Positions 22,899 to 36,200 of a stretch of DNA of 64,000 bases are shown here, in pieces. The DNA comes from Ignelater luminosus (Eukaryota; Arthropoda; Insecta; Coleoptera; Elateridae). The notes beneath the pieces are model-generated. The model saw only the letters and a list, made by a program, of their open reading frames with translations. It was not told the DNA's origin and did not search any database. The number at the start of each line of letters is the position of its first letter. Within the stretch, counting starts at the first letter, position 1. A program made the position numbers and the translations under genes. The stretch lies in contig VTPC01002340.1 of the NCBI GenBank assembly GCA_011009095.1, positions 18,070 to 82,069 of the forward strand, given 5' to 3'.

Positions 22899-25800
22899 TT
22901 TAAGTAAGATAGTTAGGTTTAGTTAGATTAGACTTTTTTAGGTTAGCTTACTTTATATAATACTAAGTTACGTTACATTAATTTTGCTTTAAATTAAACA
23001 GTTACATTGTGTAACTTAAGTTCGATGCAGTTAGCTTTCACCAAATTGTAAATTAACTGAGTTAGTTTAGATCAGATTTAATTTCTTAAGTCAGGTCAAG
23101 TGAGAATGCAATTAGGTTTACTTTAAATTTGTTTGGTTAGAAATGCTTTAATTGGGTTGTTTTAAGTTAAAATGAGGTTAAAACAGCTAACAATTTGTAA
23201 TGCATTTGATATCAAACATTTGTAAACTAATTAACTTAGATAATCAGACATGATCTACGTTGTTTAAACAGACAGAGCTGTAAAATTACGTAAAGGCAGA
23301 TTGAAACAGCAATGACATAATTCTACGTTAAGTTGTTTGCTTCGCTTACCATTTATTGAGATCATTTGCATATTCATCTCTAAACTTAAGACCTGAAGAT
23401 CATAATTCCTAAGCAGCAAAAAATTCTTTATATGCCTTCTGTGTGTGCAAATAGTGAAAGTTAGAATTCCTTCAGATAAGCAAAACTACAGTTACTAAGC
23501 GAGTTACAAATGAAAATCTACAGTCTGGGACCTCACATAACAAAACATAATCTGTAGCAAATGCATCACAGAACCTCAAACGCAGTTACTTCTACTTCTG
23601 TTAGCTTTAATTGCAATTCACAGTTGTTCAGTACTTAACAGTATTTATGTATATCTAACGTTACAAGAAATCGCAATCTTTATTATCTTCATCAGAATTT
23701 CCGAAGGTTCGATTCTCAAGAAATTCTGTTGCATTTAAAAATAAATAATAATAATAATAAAGAATTACACACAGCAAAAGTAATAAGAAAAATACAAGTT
23801 GAAAATGCAATTTATGTATAAGAAAACATAAGTACATCTGGCGGAAACTTTTCAAAACTTTTATCAATATAAAAACACATATTACGTCAACCACATCTTT
23901 TCGTAATTCTTAAACTGAACAAAAAACGAAAAAATATATATGTGCTTTTTCATTTCAAACTCGTATGAAAATTTAAAATGTTTCCATATTTTCTTCATTT
24001 CCATCTTGAAGGAATATCAAATAGCTTTCCCAAGGTATACGTTTACTTTTCAAAATGCTATCTAATTACAATAATTAAAAGTTGTAGAAAATTTAATTAC
24101 ACCACTCTTCAGGCTAATGCCAGCTTCAATAAAATTGCAGTTTCCAGTGCTGCCACTTCAAAACTCATTACTCCGTTTCATTAAAATTTATTAGCAAATA
24201 AATAAAAATAAGTAATTACGGCATACTACTCCAACAACGCTTTAATTAATTATATCTCTGGGAATATTTTATTAATTTTCTAATTTGAAACTCTTAATTT
24301 TAGGCTGTCTCAGAATGGTGATATCCTAATTTACCTACCTCTCTGTGTGACCGTCTTCTTAAGTGCAAAGAAGCCGTGGAAAAAGCGGGAATGGCTAAGT
24401 TTCGGTATTAAAGTTCGAAAAGTAAAATTCCCCAAGGGCTTGACACAATTTAGTATAAGAGATGTTAGCTAAAAGTTCATCATGGACATTTACTTACGTT
24501 TTTATCTAGGAAACAGAAGTTTATGAGTATCGTCCCCTTAACATAAGTGCACAGGGTAAAACTTACATATGGTGTATAACGCTGCAGCAGCAATATTTAA
24601 AAAAAAAACTGCAATGCTTTGCTAAACAGTTTCCTTTTTTATGGCAGTGTGACGACGCTAGTCGACGCCTCGAAAAATTTATAGCGAATAGTAAAAAGAA
24701 AACTGGTTAAAAAGTACGTTACCTTTGGAAATCCCCCACAAAGAATGGATCTTATTTAAATAAACTAGGCTTCCACGGTGATACCTATAAAATACAATGA
24801 AATACGGTATTCGGGTGTGAACCTGAAATATCCCTTCCAAAATAGGTATCAACACTGCCACAAGGTGTTTACAATTTGATGGAGATTAATCGATTATTCT
24901 ATACTTGGTTATAGCGGCGACCTAATTCCACTGTGGAACAAAAACCACGCCTGGAAATTTCGCCTAACCTGTTTTCAACAGAAAAGGGATCCCCATGTGT
25001 CTCAATAACAACGCATATGACATACGACCCACAGTTTTACATCTCTTCCAAACGGCCCAACTTAATTAAAATATTTATAACCTTCTATTAGGAAATTTTA
25101 ACCGGCAAAAAATGCATGCCTATACATATTACAAAAACAGTTTATTACCATAAATGTGAGAAATTTATGCACAAACGTAAATAAAGATAAGAAGCATAAT
25201 CGTCGAAGCGAGGAAATAATCTTCATAAGAGATACTCATAAGCAAAACGTATAATTCTCTTTCAACTTTATAACATATACCTTTACTTTATAAGGATCTT
25301 TGAGAAGGGAAAGCTTTCTTAATCACTACGTGCCTTGTTCCTAAATACGAAGCTCTGCATAAACAGTATAAATTATTCCAAACTTAAATATAAGTACGCA
25401 TTAAAATTTTAAACACGCCTGATTATATTAAGAAGATATTTATCAAGAAATATAAATGGCAAGAAAATCGGAAGATAATATCCCCAGACTTTCTAAACAG
25501 TTTTTAGCACTGATAGTATAGATAGAAATACGCATACTTTTATGAGAACCGTCTGGATTCCTTAATCTAGCCTCATTAACTGAAGTTGAACATTCTTGCG
25601 CAAGATCTTACTATGTAGTTAAGGAATTTAATATACTAATTTACAAGAGTCATTAGTTACATTAGTAATATTTATTAAAACTCCACTCCTACAAATTTAT
25701 ATTCTCAATCTCGCCCATAAATGTACCAACGAATCGACAATGCAGCGTTTTAATATTAAAAGCTATCGATATATCTTCTATACCTACTTTCTACCTTTCG

Positions 25801-26319
25801 AATACTTTACATAAAGTATTGAACAGTATTACAGGATGCCAGAGAAACTTCTTTGAAATTTTAAATTTCAAATTCCCAACAAACCCATTTATAGTGACTG
25901 CTACAAATTTTTTCGTTAGATAAAGCCGATATCAGTTACCCTTCTCATCGAACAGAGGCCTTCCGAAATAGTTAGATCAAGACATAGTGATAGCCATACA
26001 GGCAGCCACGTTCATTCAATGAAATTGTGTAGGGTAGAACGCATAATAAGGAAAATACAGATCGGTTATTGTAAATCTGCGGTGTCTAAGATAGATTCTT
26101 TCTTTTCTTACTAAATTTGTACGCACCATTCGTTTCAAATATAAAAATTCCGCTAACTTTCGTTTTTCTTTTTATTACAAATATTTCAAACTTATATCTA
26201 AAACAACTTTCAGTTTAGGAATTCTCTTTTATGTTCCAAAGAGATTGATAAATTTTTAAAATTTCCCTTTCTTTTCTTCTATTGCACTTACTATATATTT
26301 CTATGAAAATAAAGATCAC
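22899..26319. other. AT-rich DNA, no gene recognised
   Basis: Includes GTTAG-rich text at 22900-23180 that is too irregular to be telomere repeat, and a short (AAT)n microsatellite at about 23745-23760. Open frames of 60-77 codons show no similarity. Confidence 0.5.
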
Positions 26320-27195
26320 CTGATGATGTGAGTAACAGTCAGGTCCCCCGTTGACAAAACGAAAGCGAAAGGGACTGTGCACAGGGCAGGTGGCATGAAA
26401 GGGGCTATCAACCTGTCGAAGTGATGGTCCCCCTATTGGAGTTACAGGATCGGAAGACCTTCCAGGACGGTCGCACCAATACACTGGCCCTCCCACCGCC
26501 CCATGGTGCGAGTGCGGCTGGGGGGCCCATCCGCCGGCCCCGTAAGGATCCAGGACGCACGCACCCTAAATTCTCCCAGGAGTCACACAACTTTAATAAT
26601 ACATACGCGACAAACCAACGTCGACATCATAATACCCACAATGATACTACAAACTGGTACTTAGTACTTATTTCAACCACCGTGCTAGCCGTGTTGGAGC
26701 ACACTGAAACTGCGACGCGCGTACGAGGGATGCTGGGATGCTGAAATCGCGCAGCCCCAGAAACGGCGCGCGTCCGTTGCTTGGAGACGAACTCTACGCA
26801 TGAAGTTCCCACGCAGATTTTTCCTCAGAAATGTGTAAAGTAAATATAGACATAGGCAATACGAAGATGTCACAGTTGTACTTCCAATAAGACAATCTTC
26901 GCAGCTAATCAATCTGTCATAAATAAAATTCTTCTGTTGATGACTAAGAAATACGGCCACAACTAATTACTTTGTTTGTTACAGACTAGGTGCGTCTCCG
27001 TACGTTCAAGAGGTAATATAAATCATATTAATTGGCCGTACAGCTGTAAAAGCCGCAGAGAGCAGAAGCTATCGATTGGCGCCGTGGGTATAACTAAAGA
27101 AGATTGGGGCCGCTCTTTCACATTGGCGTTTTACCAAGCGACCCTCAGTCCTACTGACCCACTACGTACGACAGGGTCGATGAGGGAGATCTAGA
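26320..27195. other. GC- and CpG-rich block, unassigned
   Basis: The composition shifts sharply from the surrounding AT-rich DNA: 26340-26590 is rich in GGCC/CCCC words, and 26690-26830 has many CpG (GACGCGCGTACG, ACGGCGCGCGTCCG). Frames up to about 107 codons are open on both strands, as expected from GC-rich DNA; none is recognisable. It may be the GC-rich leader of a retroelement or SINE, or a host promoter/5' exon region. I cannot choose between these. Confidence 0.45.
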
Positions 27196-29277
27196 TTACA
27201 CCTATGTGGCTGTACAATTCTCTTTATGGTTATATTCCGAATGTATGACGCGGCGGAGGGTACATAACTATACAAGTTACACCAAACATTTTTTCTACAA
27301 TATTAGAGAGCTTAAATGTTATCTTGAGGGGCTTTCGTTGGTTGCTTCTGACCTAATGGTCTTTCGGAACGTGTTGCGAAATGAGTTCAGATTTTCAGTA
27401 TCGCCTTCTCGAAAGTTTCATTTTATATTACGTCCAAATAGTAAGTGATTTTTTTTTATTAATTTATTATTAATAAACTGTTCGAATCTAAATCGTGCAA
27501 TGATTAATTAGTAGAAGAAAACGCAAACAAAAGTAATCATATTTCTTGCATTACAATCTATACAAATTAAATAACTAGAATAAGGCGCAATTTTGTAACC
27601 TACAAATCTTGCAAATACAATTATCAGTTACGTCTGTTCTTAGCTTTTACACCGCCGTACTTGAATATCAAATAAATGTATAATAATTGAAAACTTTAAG
27701 AAGTAATGAAAGTGAATTAGACAGTCTCGCAGGAAATCAGTTGGATCTATAAAATTCACGACGATTTTATAAAATGCTTTTGAGAGGATTTTAAGTAAAG
27801 GGTTAATTAAATTGCGTAAAGCGTAAACTTGGTAAGTAAATAAGGATAAGTTGGGAACATAGTACAAGCACTAATGGTCTTTGCTCATTTCTGGATACAG
27901 AGTAAATCCTTCAAATGCAACGTTACCCCTAGACTAGCTAATGTTCTTACAGATTAAATCATAAAACACTAATATAAGACCTATATTATTAATTAACAAA
28001 ATTTGAGAATGAATGCCTGTTAAATGTGTGCTTTAGGATATTAAGTGGAGATACAAATAACGTAATTAATACTTAATATATGGTAATGCATATTACAATA
28101 TTAAGGTGGTTATTATTTGCAGATGAATTTCACTAAGTATTAAATCTCTCATGTCAAGTGCAGAACTTACTATCTCAATTTGATATCGTTAGAAAATAAT
28201 ATGTATCTCAAGAGTCTTAAACGTAATTAATGCTTAATGAGCTAATAAGTTATTCTAGCTGTATTAAACACGTTCAAGTTCGTGCTTCAAGATTAGCTCA
28301 TTTACGTATCAAACAACCTTGTTGTTAGGGTGCAATTGCAAATCCAGTTGCAGTGCGGGTTTTGATAGGTATGCTAAAGCATGACAATATTACTGTAATT
28401 TTCATTGTTCTGCATATCTAGTTTCAAAAGACTGAGCATTAGAAATAGAAGAATTAAACACAATAAGAAGCTCTAATATTAAATTCCGTCTCTGGTTTGT
28501 CTAGTTTACACAGTTTTTCTTATAGTGAAGTGTAGGAGCTTCCATCAAAACAAACATTTTTTTAAAGATAAAAATATCTTTCAATAAACCGTACTCGCTC
28601 TAGCAATTTCCGTCTACAGCATCAATCTTCCTCATCACGGAATTTTCTGGATTTAGAAATGAAGTAATTTCTCTTTTCGGTTTCGCATTACGTTTAGGTG
28701 TATAGGTAGGTTTACTTTTGTTAGTTTGTAATGAAAGTTAAGAATAATCTGCTTATTCCTTGCGTGTCCTTCATTATTCTTTTTAAAGAAAAACTAATAC
28801 ACCCGAGTAACATAATTAGATAGGCTTCAGCCTATAGAAACTTGTTTCGTTAGAATTCATTAAAGTGATGCTTCCCACAGCACTCGATTATAAGAACTGT
28901 GAGACACCAACATTTTTATTTTCTAGATCGCAGTTTGGGCGTTTCAAAATGTACTCAACAAAAAGCAGCGTAGTACAGGAAATGACAATTGCAGCCATTC
29001 TATCTTCTGCTGTTTATAATCAAGCTGAAAATGTTGTGCTATTTCTCATCGTTAATCTTATCAGGCTAGAGAGCCATCTACGCTAAAATATTTGGGCTGA
29101 TTTTTGTCTAGATTTCTTGGCATTATTATTTATTTGCTGACAATTTTGTTTTAAGTATTGATATAAGTATCATATCTACATTATTTATTACTATGAGTAT
29201 TGAGATTAATTTTATTTTCGGTTTTTAATAGTTGGCAATTTCATTACAATATATTTCTGAATATGAGAAGCAGCTGA
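27196..29277. other. AT-rich DNA, no gene recognised
   Basis: Short unrecognised frames only; no paired repeats found. Confidence 0.5.
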
Positions 29278-29667
29278 GCTGAAGTCCACTTTTGAAAACT
29301 TTAGAGGATGACGAAAAAACTGCAAAAGGTACCATTTCATATTACACTGTAACTACAAATTTTATCCAATCAACTTAAAATTTTGTTTACACGTCTTTCA
29401 GGTATTTCTCGCAGGTTTCTCGCAATAAAATTTGTTCAGAGTTTCTTAATATCAAAGAAAAAAAAACAACTGCAAACACATGCAAAACAACAGCCTTGAT
29501 GCTTCTAACTTTTATTGCTTAATACACAAACACACATTTGAAATTTAATAAGAAGTAAGTAGTATTCGCAAAAATGTGTAAAATATTTTGGCTTATTTAA
29601 TATAAAATACGTTTCATACAAATTTAAACAAATTAGCCTTATAAAATTATTATTATTTAAAAGTATA

Positions 29668-29844
29668 TTATAAGATATCCTTAGGAGTTTCGTCCTCAAG
29701 CTCGTCAGACGCTGAATACTTTAGAGATTTGTAGTAGGGGTGGAAAGATTTGTCAACCCATTTTAGGAGCTCCAGGGTGGTGGCTTTAAAGGGTATGGTG
29801 TATTTCGAGTAGCTGGAAAGTTTCTCAGAAAAAGGTAAAGATAA
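29668..29844 (-). pseudogene. unrecognised protein-like segment
   Basis: A minus-strand frame of about 58 codons, without its own ATG, ends at a TAA (29668-29670) and reads LPFSEKLSSYSKYTIPFKAT, then LLKWVDKSFHPYYKSLKYSA and an acidic tail DELEDETPKD. Composition and spacing look like a real C-terminus. Directly upstream are stop codons and a TTTACC-rich tract, so it may be a last exon. I do not recognise the family. Confidence 0.3.
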
Positions 29845-30533
29845 CCTTACTTACTTACCTTACTTAAACGTAGTTCTGTAGTATAAAATACTTTGATCAG
29901 TTCTCCTTACTTGGGTCCAAACTACACGAGACAGATAAAATTGTTCTGCATTTGTATTTTTTTTTTCTGGAGACTACCTTTGAACAAGCTGCTAACGTCT
30001 TTAAAATCTTCATTGTTCATTGAGGAAACAATGAATAGATTTTTATTACCGCAGGCGCTTATAAATTATGTCCAATCTCAAAGAACGGCAATTTCTAGAG
30101 TCTTGAGGCTTTTTCTTATTCTTTCAATTACTCAGTAGGTACTTATGATTTATTATTTTTAAGGTGGGAATTTTATTCAGCAACTACATGTACGCAACAA
30201 TTATAATCCTGTTTTGGCCACTGCAGTTGTCCGACTATATCGTAAGTTCTTCAACTTTTTCGTCCAAATTTTCCAAATCCCATTTTATGGTGCACGAGGA
30301 TATCTCGTTTCCACTTCTCAAACCTTGCGTTTTCATCCCAAATCATGCAATAAGAATGCTCGATACTGTCACAATGAATTGTTAAATTTCAAGTCCAAAG
30401 TTCTTGTAAATAAAACGAAAGTGAGTTATTTAAACAAGGTGTAGGTAAACATTTTTGTAAATCTACCATGTCCACCATTTTTTGAGATTGCTCTCCTTTG
30501 CTTCTTCCTTATCTCGGTTTTTTAGTTTGTATG

Positions 30534-30816
30534 TCAGATCTGCTCTTGGTGATGTTTTCTCTGTTGCTCTTTAATATTTTCTTTCTCAGCTTCCGACATA
30601 CTTTCCCTTAAAATTTTAATAAAATTATCAGAATCATCGCAAGTGCCGGTGGACAGTTGATAAAAACTGAGATTGAATTCTTCATTAAAGAAAATTACTT
30701 TCTTATTCTTTTTTCCCCTTGGTTAGGTTTTGCTTGTAAGGACTCATAATTTCTTTATTGCTAGATGCTGTATTTGTGGTCGGCGGTACTTTATTGTTAA
30801 CAAATGAATAAATGTC
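30534..30816 (-). pseudogene. unrecognised protein-like segment, frameshifted
   Basis: Minus strand: DIYSFVNNKVPPTTNTASSN, a basic patch, a frameshift in an A-run, then IFFNEEFNLSFYQLSTGT, CDDSDNFIKILRESMSEAEK and a charged helical tail (KENIKEQQRKHHQEQ) before a stop. The charged coiled tail resembles the end of Myb/SANT-type partner proteins of Harbinger transposons, but that likeness is weak. Confidence 0.3.
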
Positions 30817-31017
30817 ATTTTAAAAAAGCACAATTGGCATAGAAAGTTTTTCTGGACAAATCCTGCCTGAAAATATTTTGAAATATATTGAAGGGTTTGA
30901 ACACATAGCCTACGAAATCTTTACAGGCAGTAAGGCTGAAGTCCCGTTTACATTCTTACGCTGCTAATAAAATAGAAATATTTATTAAGAAGCATATAGG
31001 CGTAAGTGGGACTTCAG

Positions 31018-31976
31018 TTGCAACATTTCCAGTTTTATGTAGGATTAATAAGTGGTTTTGGCTTTGTTTTTCTTTTTTCTTTCTACAAATTACAAATTCA
31101 AGTTATTTCTTAATCAAAATCGATTCTACGTAAAATCTCAAAACGATTGATAAATTCAAAACTGCGTCTGCCTGATACTTTGGCGGTGTTGAATTTAAGA
31201 GTTGAGTCGCTTGATCCAATTATCGATAAGTTAAAAGAATACAAATTGTTTGCCGGTTTCGATTTGAACGTAGCACTGTATCTTATGCCATTATTCTTAA
31301 AATTCAACTGTACATACAGTTTCAGAGTTTGATTCTGATTAGACTATTGTCAGCGGGTTTACAATGACCCCGTTCTCCTGAAGCACCACTTACCGAATGC
31401 CGGTTTGGGTGCGCGGCTAGTACGTTTGGAGTTCTCGAAGTCTCCACTATCACCGTCTTCGAACTACCGTTCAGGCGCCTATAACTGCAGCTTCTCATGC
31501 GTACAGTGCCGCGGTGACAACCACAACACCTCCAACTACTGCTGCAACCACCATCTGTCCAACGGAAACCGTGATAATGGGAGCAACCATGTGTAACTAA
31601 ACTGCCTCGTCATGACCACACTTTAAGGTCAAGCAGACTAAAGAGGAATAGGGCTCATAGAGCGGCTTCAACGACTCAACGGTGAGGAACAGTTTGAGGT
31701 ATCATATAATATTTTTATATTTGTATAGCTGTACTCAATGTTAAATAGGTCAAATTAACATTTCAGTGGTAACATAAAGTCTTATCAGATTTTTGTTATA
31801 TTTAAATTTGTCAACACACCTACATAGTTGCAAAATTAATCAAAATAAAACGGAAATATCCCTGAAATCTAACCTGACTTTCAAATTCAGAAAATTAATA
31901 ATTCTAGCTTCTGTGTTTATTGCAATGGAATGGCTTTTTCAATTGTTCATTCAATTTTTGTGTTTTACCGCCTGTA
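31018..31976. other. spacer with one threonine-rich open frame
   Basis: Mostly AT-rich and unassigned. At about 31450-31602 a GC-richer plus-strand frame reads TTVQAPITAASHAYSAAV, then a TTTTPPTTAATT low-complexity run, ending ETVIMGATMCN before a stop. It could be a fragment of a host exon or of a retroelement; other frames are open too, so it may be chance. Confidence 0.35.
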
Positions 31977-31984
31977 ATCACAAT

Positions 31985-33287
31985 CAGAGCCGTCTTTTGG
32001 AGCAGGCAGGCGGGGACCGCGCCTGCTAGGGCCTCACGGCAAGGCTTTCTTCATACGTTAAGAATTTTACTTTGAAATCCCTATCTGAAACTCGCTGGGA
32101 ATGTCACGTATCTTCCGTAAAAGCAGTGATATATTTCAACTGAAATCTATCCACAACACACTAGAAAAGGTCATAGAAATAACAAAAAAATCCAGCTATC
32201 AAGAGCGAAGAACTTTTACTTGCTGAAAATGAATTCAGTTTTGAATTTATTTTGTCGACTGTAATTTGGTATAACTTATTATCTGCAGCTGATAAAGTTA
32301 GCAAAAGCATGCAGAAAGAAGACGCCAACATCGCTACAATAATGCAGCTATTGAAGTGGCTCAAAGAATATCTACAGTCATACACAGAAAATGAGTTTTC
32401 AAAAGCAAAAGAAGGTGCAAAACAAATTTGTGCTGAGAATGAAATTCCAATTGAATTTAAACATAAACGGAGGCGAAAATACCGAAAACTTCTTTATGAA
32501 GAAGTTGAAGCGACCCTGAAGAAAAATACTACAAAGAGTTTTTCTTATGCATTTTAGATCAGGCACTCGTATCAATAGAAAAAAGATTCGTCCAAATTAA
32601 TAAACACAACTCTTACTTTGGATTTTTACTAAACATGCACAACATTAACGAGATGGATGAAAACACGTTGGTCAAACACTGCATGGATTTAGACCTTTTG
32701 CTAACAGATGGAGAAATAAGAGATCTCGATGGACAAGAACTTTACCAAGAAATAAAGATGTTTTGTCATTGGTGAACTTGTCCTATGGGACACCTCTGGA
32801 CTATCTACAACTTTTACATGAAACGAACAATACTTTTCCCAACTTGTACATAGCTTTACGTATAATGCTGACAACGCCTGTATCTATTGCTTCAGCAGAA
32901 CGAAGTTAATCGAAACTAAAGCTAATAAAAGATTATCCGAGGACTGCGATGGGGCAGGAGAGACTTTCCAATTTGGCGCTTTTGAGTATAGAAAATGAGT
33001 TATGCAAGTCGATCAACTTTTCAAAAACAATTAAAATTTTTCAAAGCTAAAGCAAGAAAAGTTAATTTTTAAAATTATTATTATCTTGTTCCTTAATTAC
33101 CCAACTACTAAAATATGTAAGTATGTTAGTAACATTAAAAAATTATTAATCAACAGAAGTTTTTTTTTATGGTTTTTAATAGAATTTACTCTACTTATAG
33201 GAAATACGTAAGATGTTATTTTTGTAGAAAATACAGGGGCCCGCTGTAGCTTTACCCCAGGCCTCGCGCGAGCTAAGGACGGCTCTG
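31985..33287 (+). mobile_element. hAT transposon (ZMYM1-like transposase), internally deleted
   Basis: Both termini read CAGAGCCGTC inward, and the flanks ATCACAAT (31977-31984) and ATGTCAAT (33288-33295) match at 6 of 8 positions, an aged 8-bp hAT target duplication. The left end has a subterminal hairpin AGCAGGC/GCCTGCT. Inside is the C-terminal half of a hAT transposase: TLKSLSETRWECHVSSVKAV (about 32070), FILSTVIWYNLLSAADKVSK, then after a one-base frameshift near 32553 LDQALVSIEKRFVQINKH and LVKHCMDLDLL, and the dimerisation tail TPVSIASAE...KLKLIKDYPR, MGQERLSNLALLSIENE (frameshifted). The zinc finger and N-terminal catalytic part are gone, so at 1.3 kb this is a deletion derivative of an autonomous element. 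Confidence 0.88.
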
Positions 33288-33295
33288 ATGTCAAT

Positions 33296-36200
33296 ATCCA
33301 TTGTACATATACTGGAGTGACATTTTAAAACGAGCAGATTGAAAACCATTTTACTACCTAACTTATACTGAAAAGAACATTTCAAGCGTTCAACTGGAAA
33401 TTTCTCAACTTTCAATTAAACGAATCGCTTCATTCATGCATGTCAACCGGATCTTTTAATTTTGGGAATATCGGGGTCTGCTATTTCAACTGTCGCTGAA
33501 AGTTCTAATGTAGCAACTTTTATGCTATTCATATGTGCTTAGGTTGAAAAATTTTTATATTTATCTACATGCAAAAAACAGAAGCTGACATCAAGTTTTA
33601 TATTTATATTTATGTAAAGATTTTGCAACAATGCTATTTATGAAGTTCATTATGGATAACTTATAACTGAGATAAAATTGTTCGAAACGTTCTCCTATCC
33701 AAGCGCCATTTTTTAATACCTCTTCTAAAATAGCTATGTATCTTCTATGAAAACGGGATATTGTAAATGTAGCAGTTAAAATACCAGTGTTGAAGTAAAG
33801 AACTAAATTTAAATTCCTAGTATTAATAGAAGAGTTGCAGTTAGCATTAGTATTCTCCAATTGCCCTCTAGAAGTTCTTAAGTTCTTCACTGGTTTTTAT
33901 TCTTTGCTCTGTGAAAATAAATACTAACATACCACCTGTCTTGATAGGTCACATTCAAACCAACTGTATGTTGCCCTGCCTATACTATGATACAAAGATT
34001 TAAAAATGTGGTGGGTGTTCATTCTGTAATGCTATATGTGTAGGTTGTAAGTTTATCCTCTAGAAAGTGATTTAGATAATTATTGTCTAGGTTATTCTGA
34101 AAAAGAAATTTAAATCCCGTTGTCTATATTCAAGTGTACCTAATAAAAATGAGGAGCTTCAAAGTATCCTATTCATGAAGTGAAGTTTAAAAACAAGTAA
34201 GCGTATCAAGTCTGACAGAATTCTTGATGCTGACGCACTGCAGATGCATTCTCGGTGCAAGTTAAAACTAATAATTTGTTTTGGTTGGTTTGTTAATTTT
34301 AAACGGCCACGTTTGCATAAATTCTATCCTATAGAGGTATGTATCTTAAATAAACCCATTTGGTGCAAAATATGCTAGATAGATAATTCAGTTTCATGGT
34401 GACTTTCAACTTTTTTTATAATATCCTGTTTTATATCAACGATTTTTATAAGGTTATGTTTATATTTCGTTTTCAAATTCTTCAAACCTTTTACATCATT
34501 TCGAAAATTAGTTTATTTATTACATTTAACATCAAAAGCAGATAAAATAAAATAAACCGCAAGAATGAAAAAAGGCGGGCTGTTTTATTTGTTTATAATA
34601 AATTTTATTGAAAAAGTACACAAGAGGGAATATCTTAATGCAATTTAAATTTCATTGGGTAAATGGTTTCTTAAAAATGTTGTTTCAAAGTGACTTCTAC
34701 TTCAAAGTTTCTAGAAAATTTAATTTTGTATGTTTCTCTTGGAAACCTCCATACACCTTTAAGTACAGTTTCAGTTTATTCTTCTTAAAATCGTTTAATT
34801 CTCGCCCACAGAGTAATAAAATGTAGGCTAAAATACACATATAAAAGTAATTTATTATAGGAATTAAATAGAAAGATCAATTGAAAAATTCCAAGTATCT
34901 TCAACATTTTCCTAATTAAAGAAACGCGTGGGTAGCCTGTGGAAAATTGGAGCTTTTGTAAGTACATTACCTGATCTAAGCAAACACGACAACTATTTAA
35001 ATTACAAATTCCCTACTTACATTTATTTTTCCTTAATAAAAGTTACGTTTATAATGAGTTTTAAGCAACCGCCAATTTATAAAAATAAATGAGAATACTG
35101 AGCATATAGTTTAATAACGTGAAATTTTAAAAAAAATTCATTTGTATTCCAAGCGCATTTTTGATAAGGTAAAGTTTTTCGTTTATTTTGAGGCAATAAA
35201 TGAAGCTTGTAGGTGTAAATAAGTTTATCTGAGAAGGACTGCCAAGGATATTCCCGTATTCGACAAGGAGTAACTCAACAATAAGTCAGCCGGCGCAGGG
35301 AACTTACGGCGAGAGATTCTAATAATCGAATCTGTCAGTAACATTCAACTTACAACCCAGTGAACAGATAGTAAAACCAAAACGGTTAGGAAATATCTGT
35401 TATTGATGTTCGACAGAGCAAAAGATAAAATATGTAATATTAAAAGCAAACTTTGGATACTGCAAATATTTAGTCGAAGCACTCTATTCGTCCACTTTAC
35501 TACTTGTCGTTACAGGGCTTTCTACATTATTTTATTATTTTTTGTAATAAGCTTCATTTTTAAAAGTGAATGGCTCTATCTAGATATACGTATGTCATGA
35601 GCTTTAGAGTACCTAACACTAACAATAGAAGATTAACTGCAATGCTTATATTGATGTGCTTATATATTCGGATATAGCGCAAAGCTTTTTCTTTGATATA
35701 CTCATTCTTTTATTTCCAGATATTATGTCCGAATCTACAGATGGATAAATTCATATTGATTAATTGTAATGCACTGCATCATTTATGTTTTATCTTACAT
35801 TCTATATTTCTAACACTCCTTTTACTGTTGAAATTAGAAATAATTTAATCTATTGATTTTAAGATTTTTGAAGTACTAATAGTATTTTTCCAAGTTATAA
35901 TGCGTCTGTGTTCTTGAGCATCTCCGTGTTCGATTTCTATTTGCGAAACTGTCCTACCTTTAATGCTATCGTTTACTTCTACTGCACTATCTTTACATAT
36001 CGGGAAAGAACAAACAGGACTTTTTTTACTCAATAACATTATGAATTTATCTTTTGATACAATTTTCTATTCTCTTTGTAATTTAATTTAATCTTTATTC
36101 TAAAGCATTAATCTCTGCTCTGCAACTCTTTTTTGAAACAGATTTGAATTTTTCAATACTGGAACATGTTTCTACAGTTGTTCAAAGCTACTATTGTGAT

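Larger units (their letters stand above)
29278..31017. mobile_element. candidate DNA transposon bounded by CTGAAGTCC repeats
   Basis: The left edge reads GCTGAAGTCCACTTTT (29278-29293); the right edge, read inward on the minus strand, is CTGAAGTCCCACTTACG (31017 leftward). A third copy (GGCTGAAGTCCCGTTTAC, from 30934) lies just inside the right end and forms an imperfect hairpin with it. Between them the minus strand has at least two protein-like segments (30534-30816 and 29668-29844). No target duplication was confirmed, so the unit may instead be a short hairpin MITE at 30934-31017 plus a chance match. Confidence 0.3.

Noticed and set aside
22900-23180. TTAGG/GTTAG-like text resembling insect telomere repeat
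   Set aside because: Units are irregular and interspersed with other sequence; no run of consecutive TTAGG.
23700-23725. GGTTCGATTCTC, resembling a tRNA B box
   Set aside because: No A box, acceptor pairing or anticodon arm at the right distance upstream.
26215-26960. Several overlapping frames of 60-107 codons
   Set aside because: They occur on both strands in a GC-rich block with few stops; none has family motifs, so I list the block and not genes.
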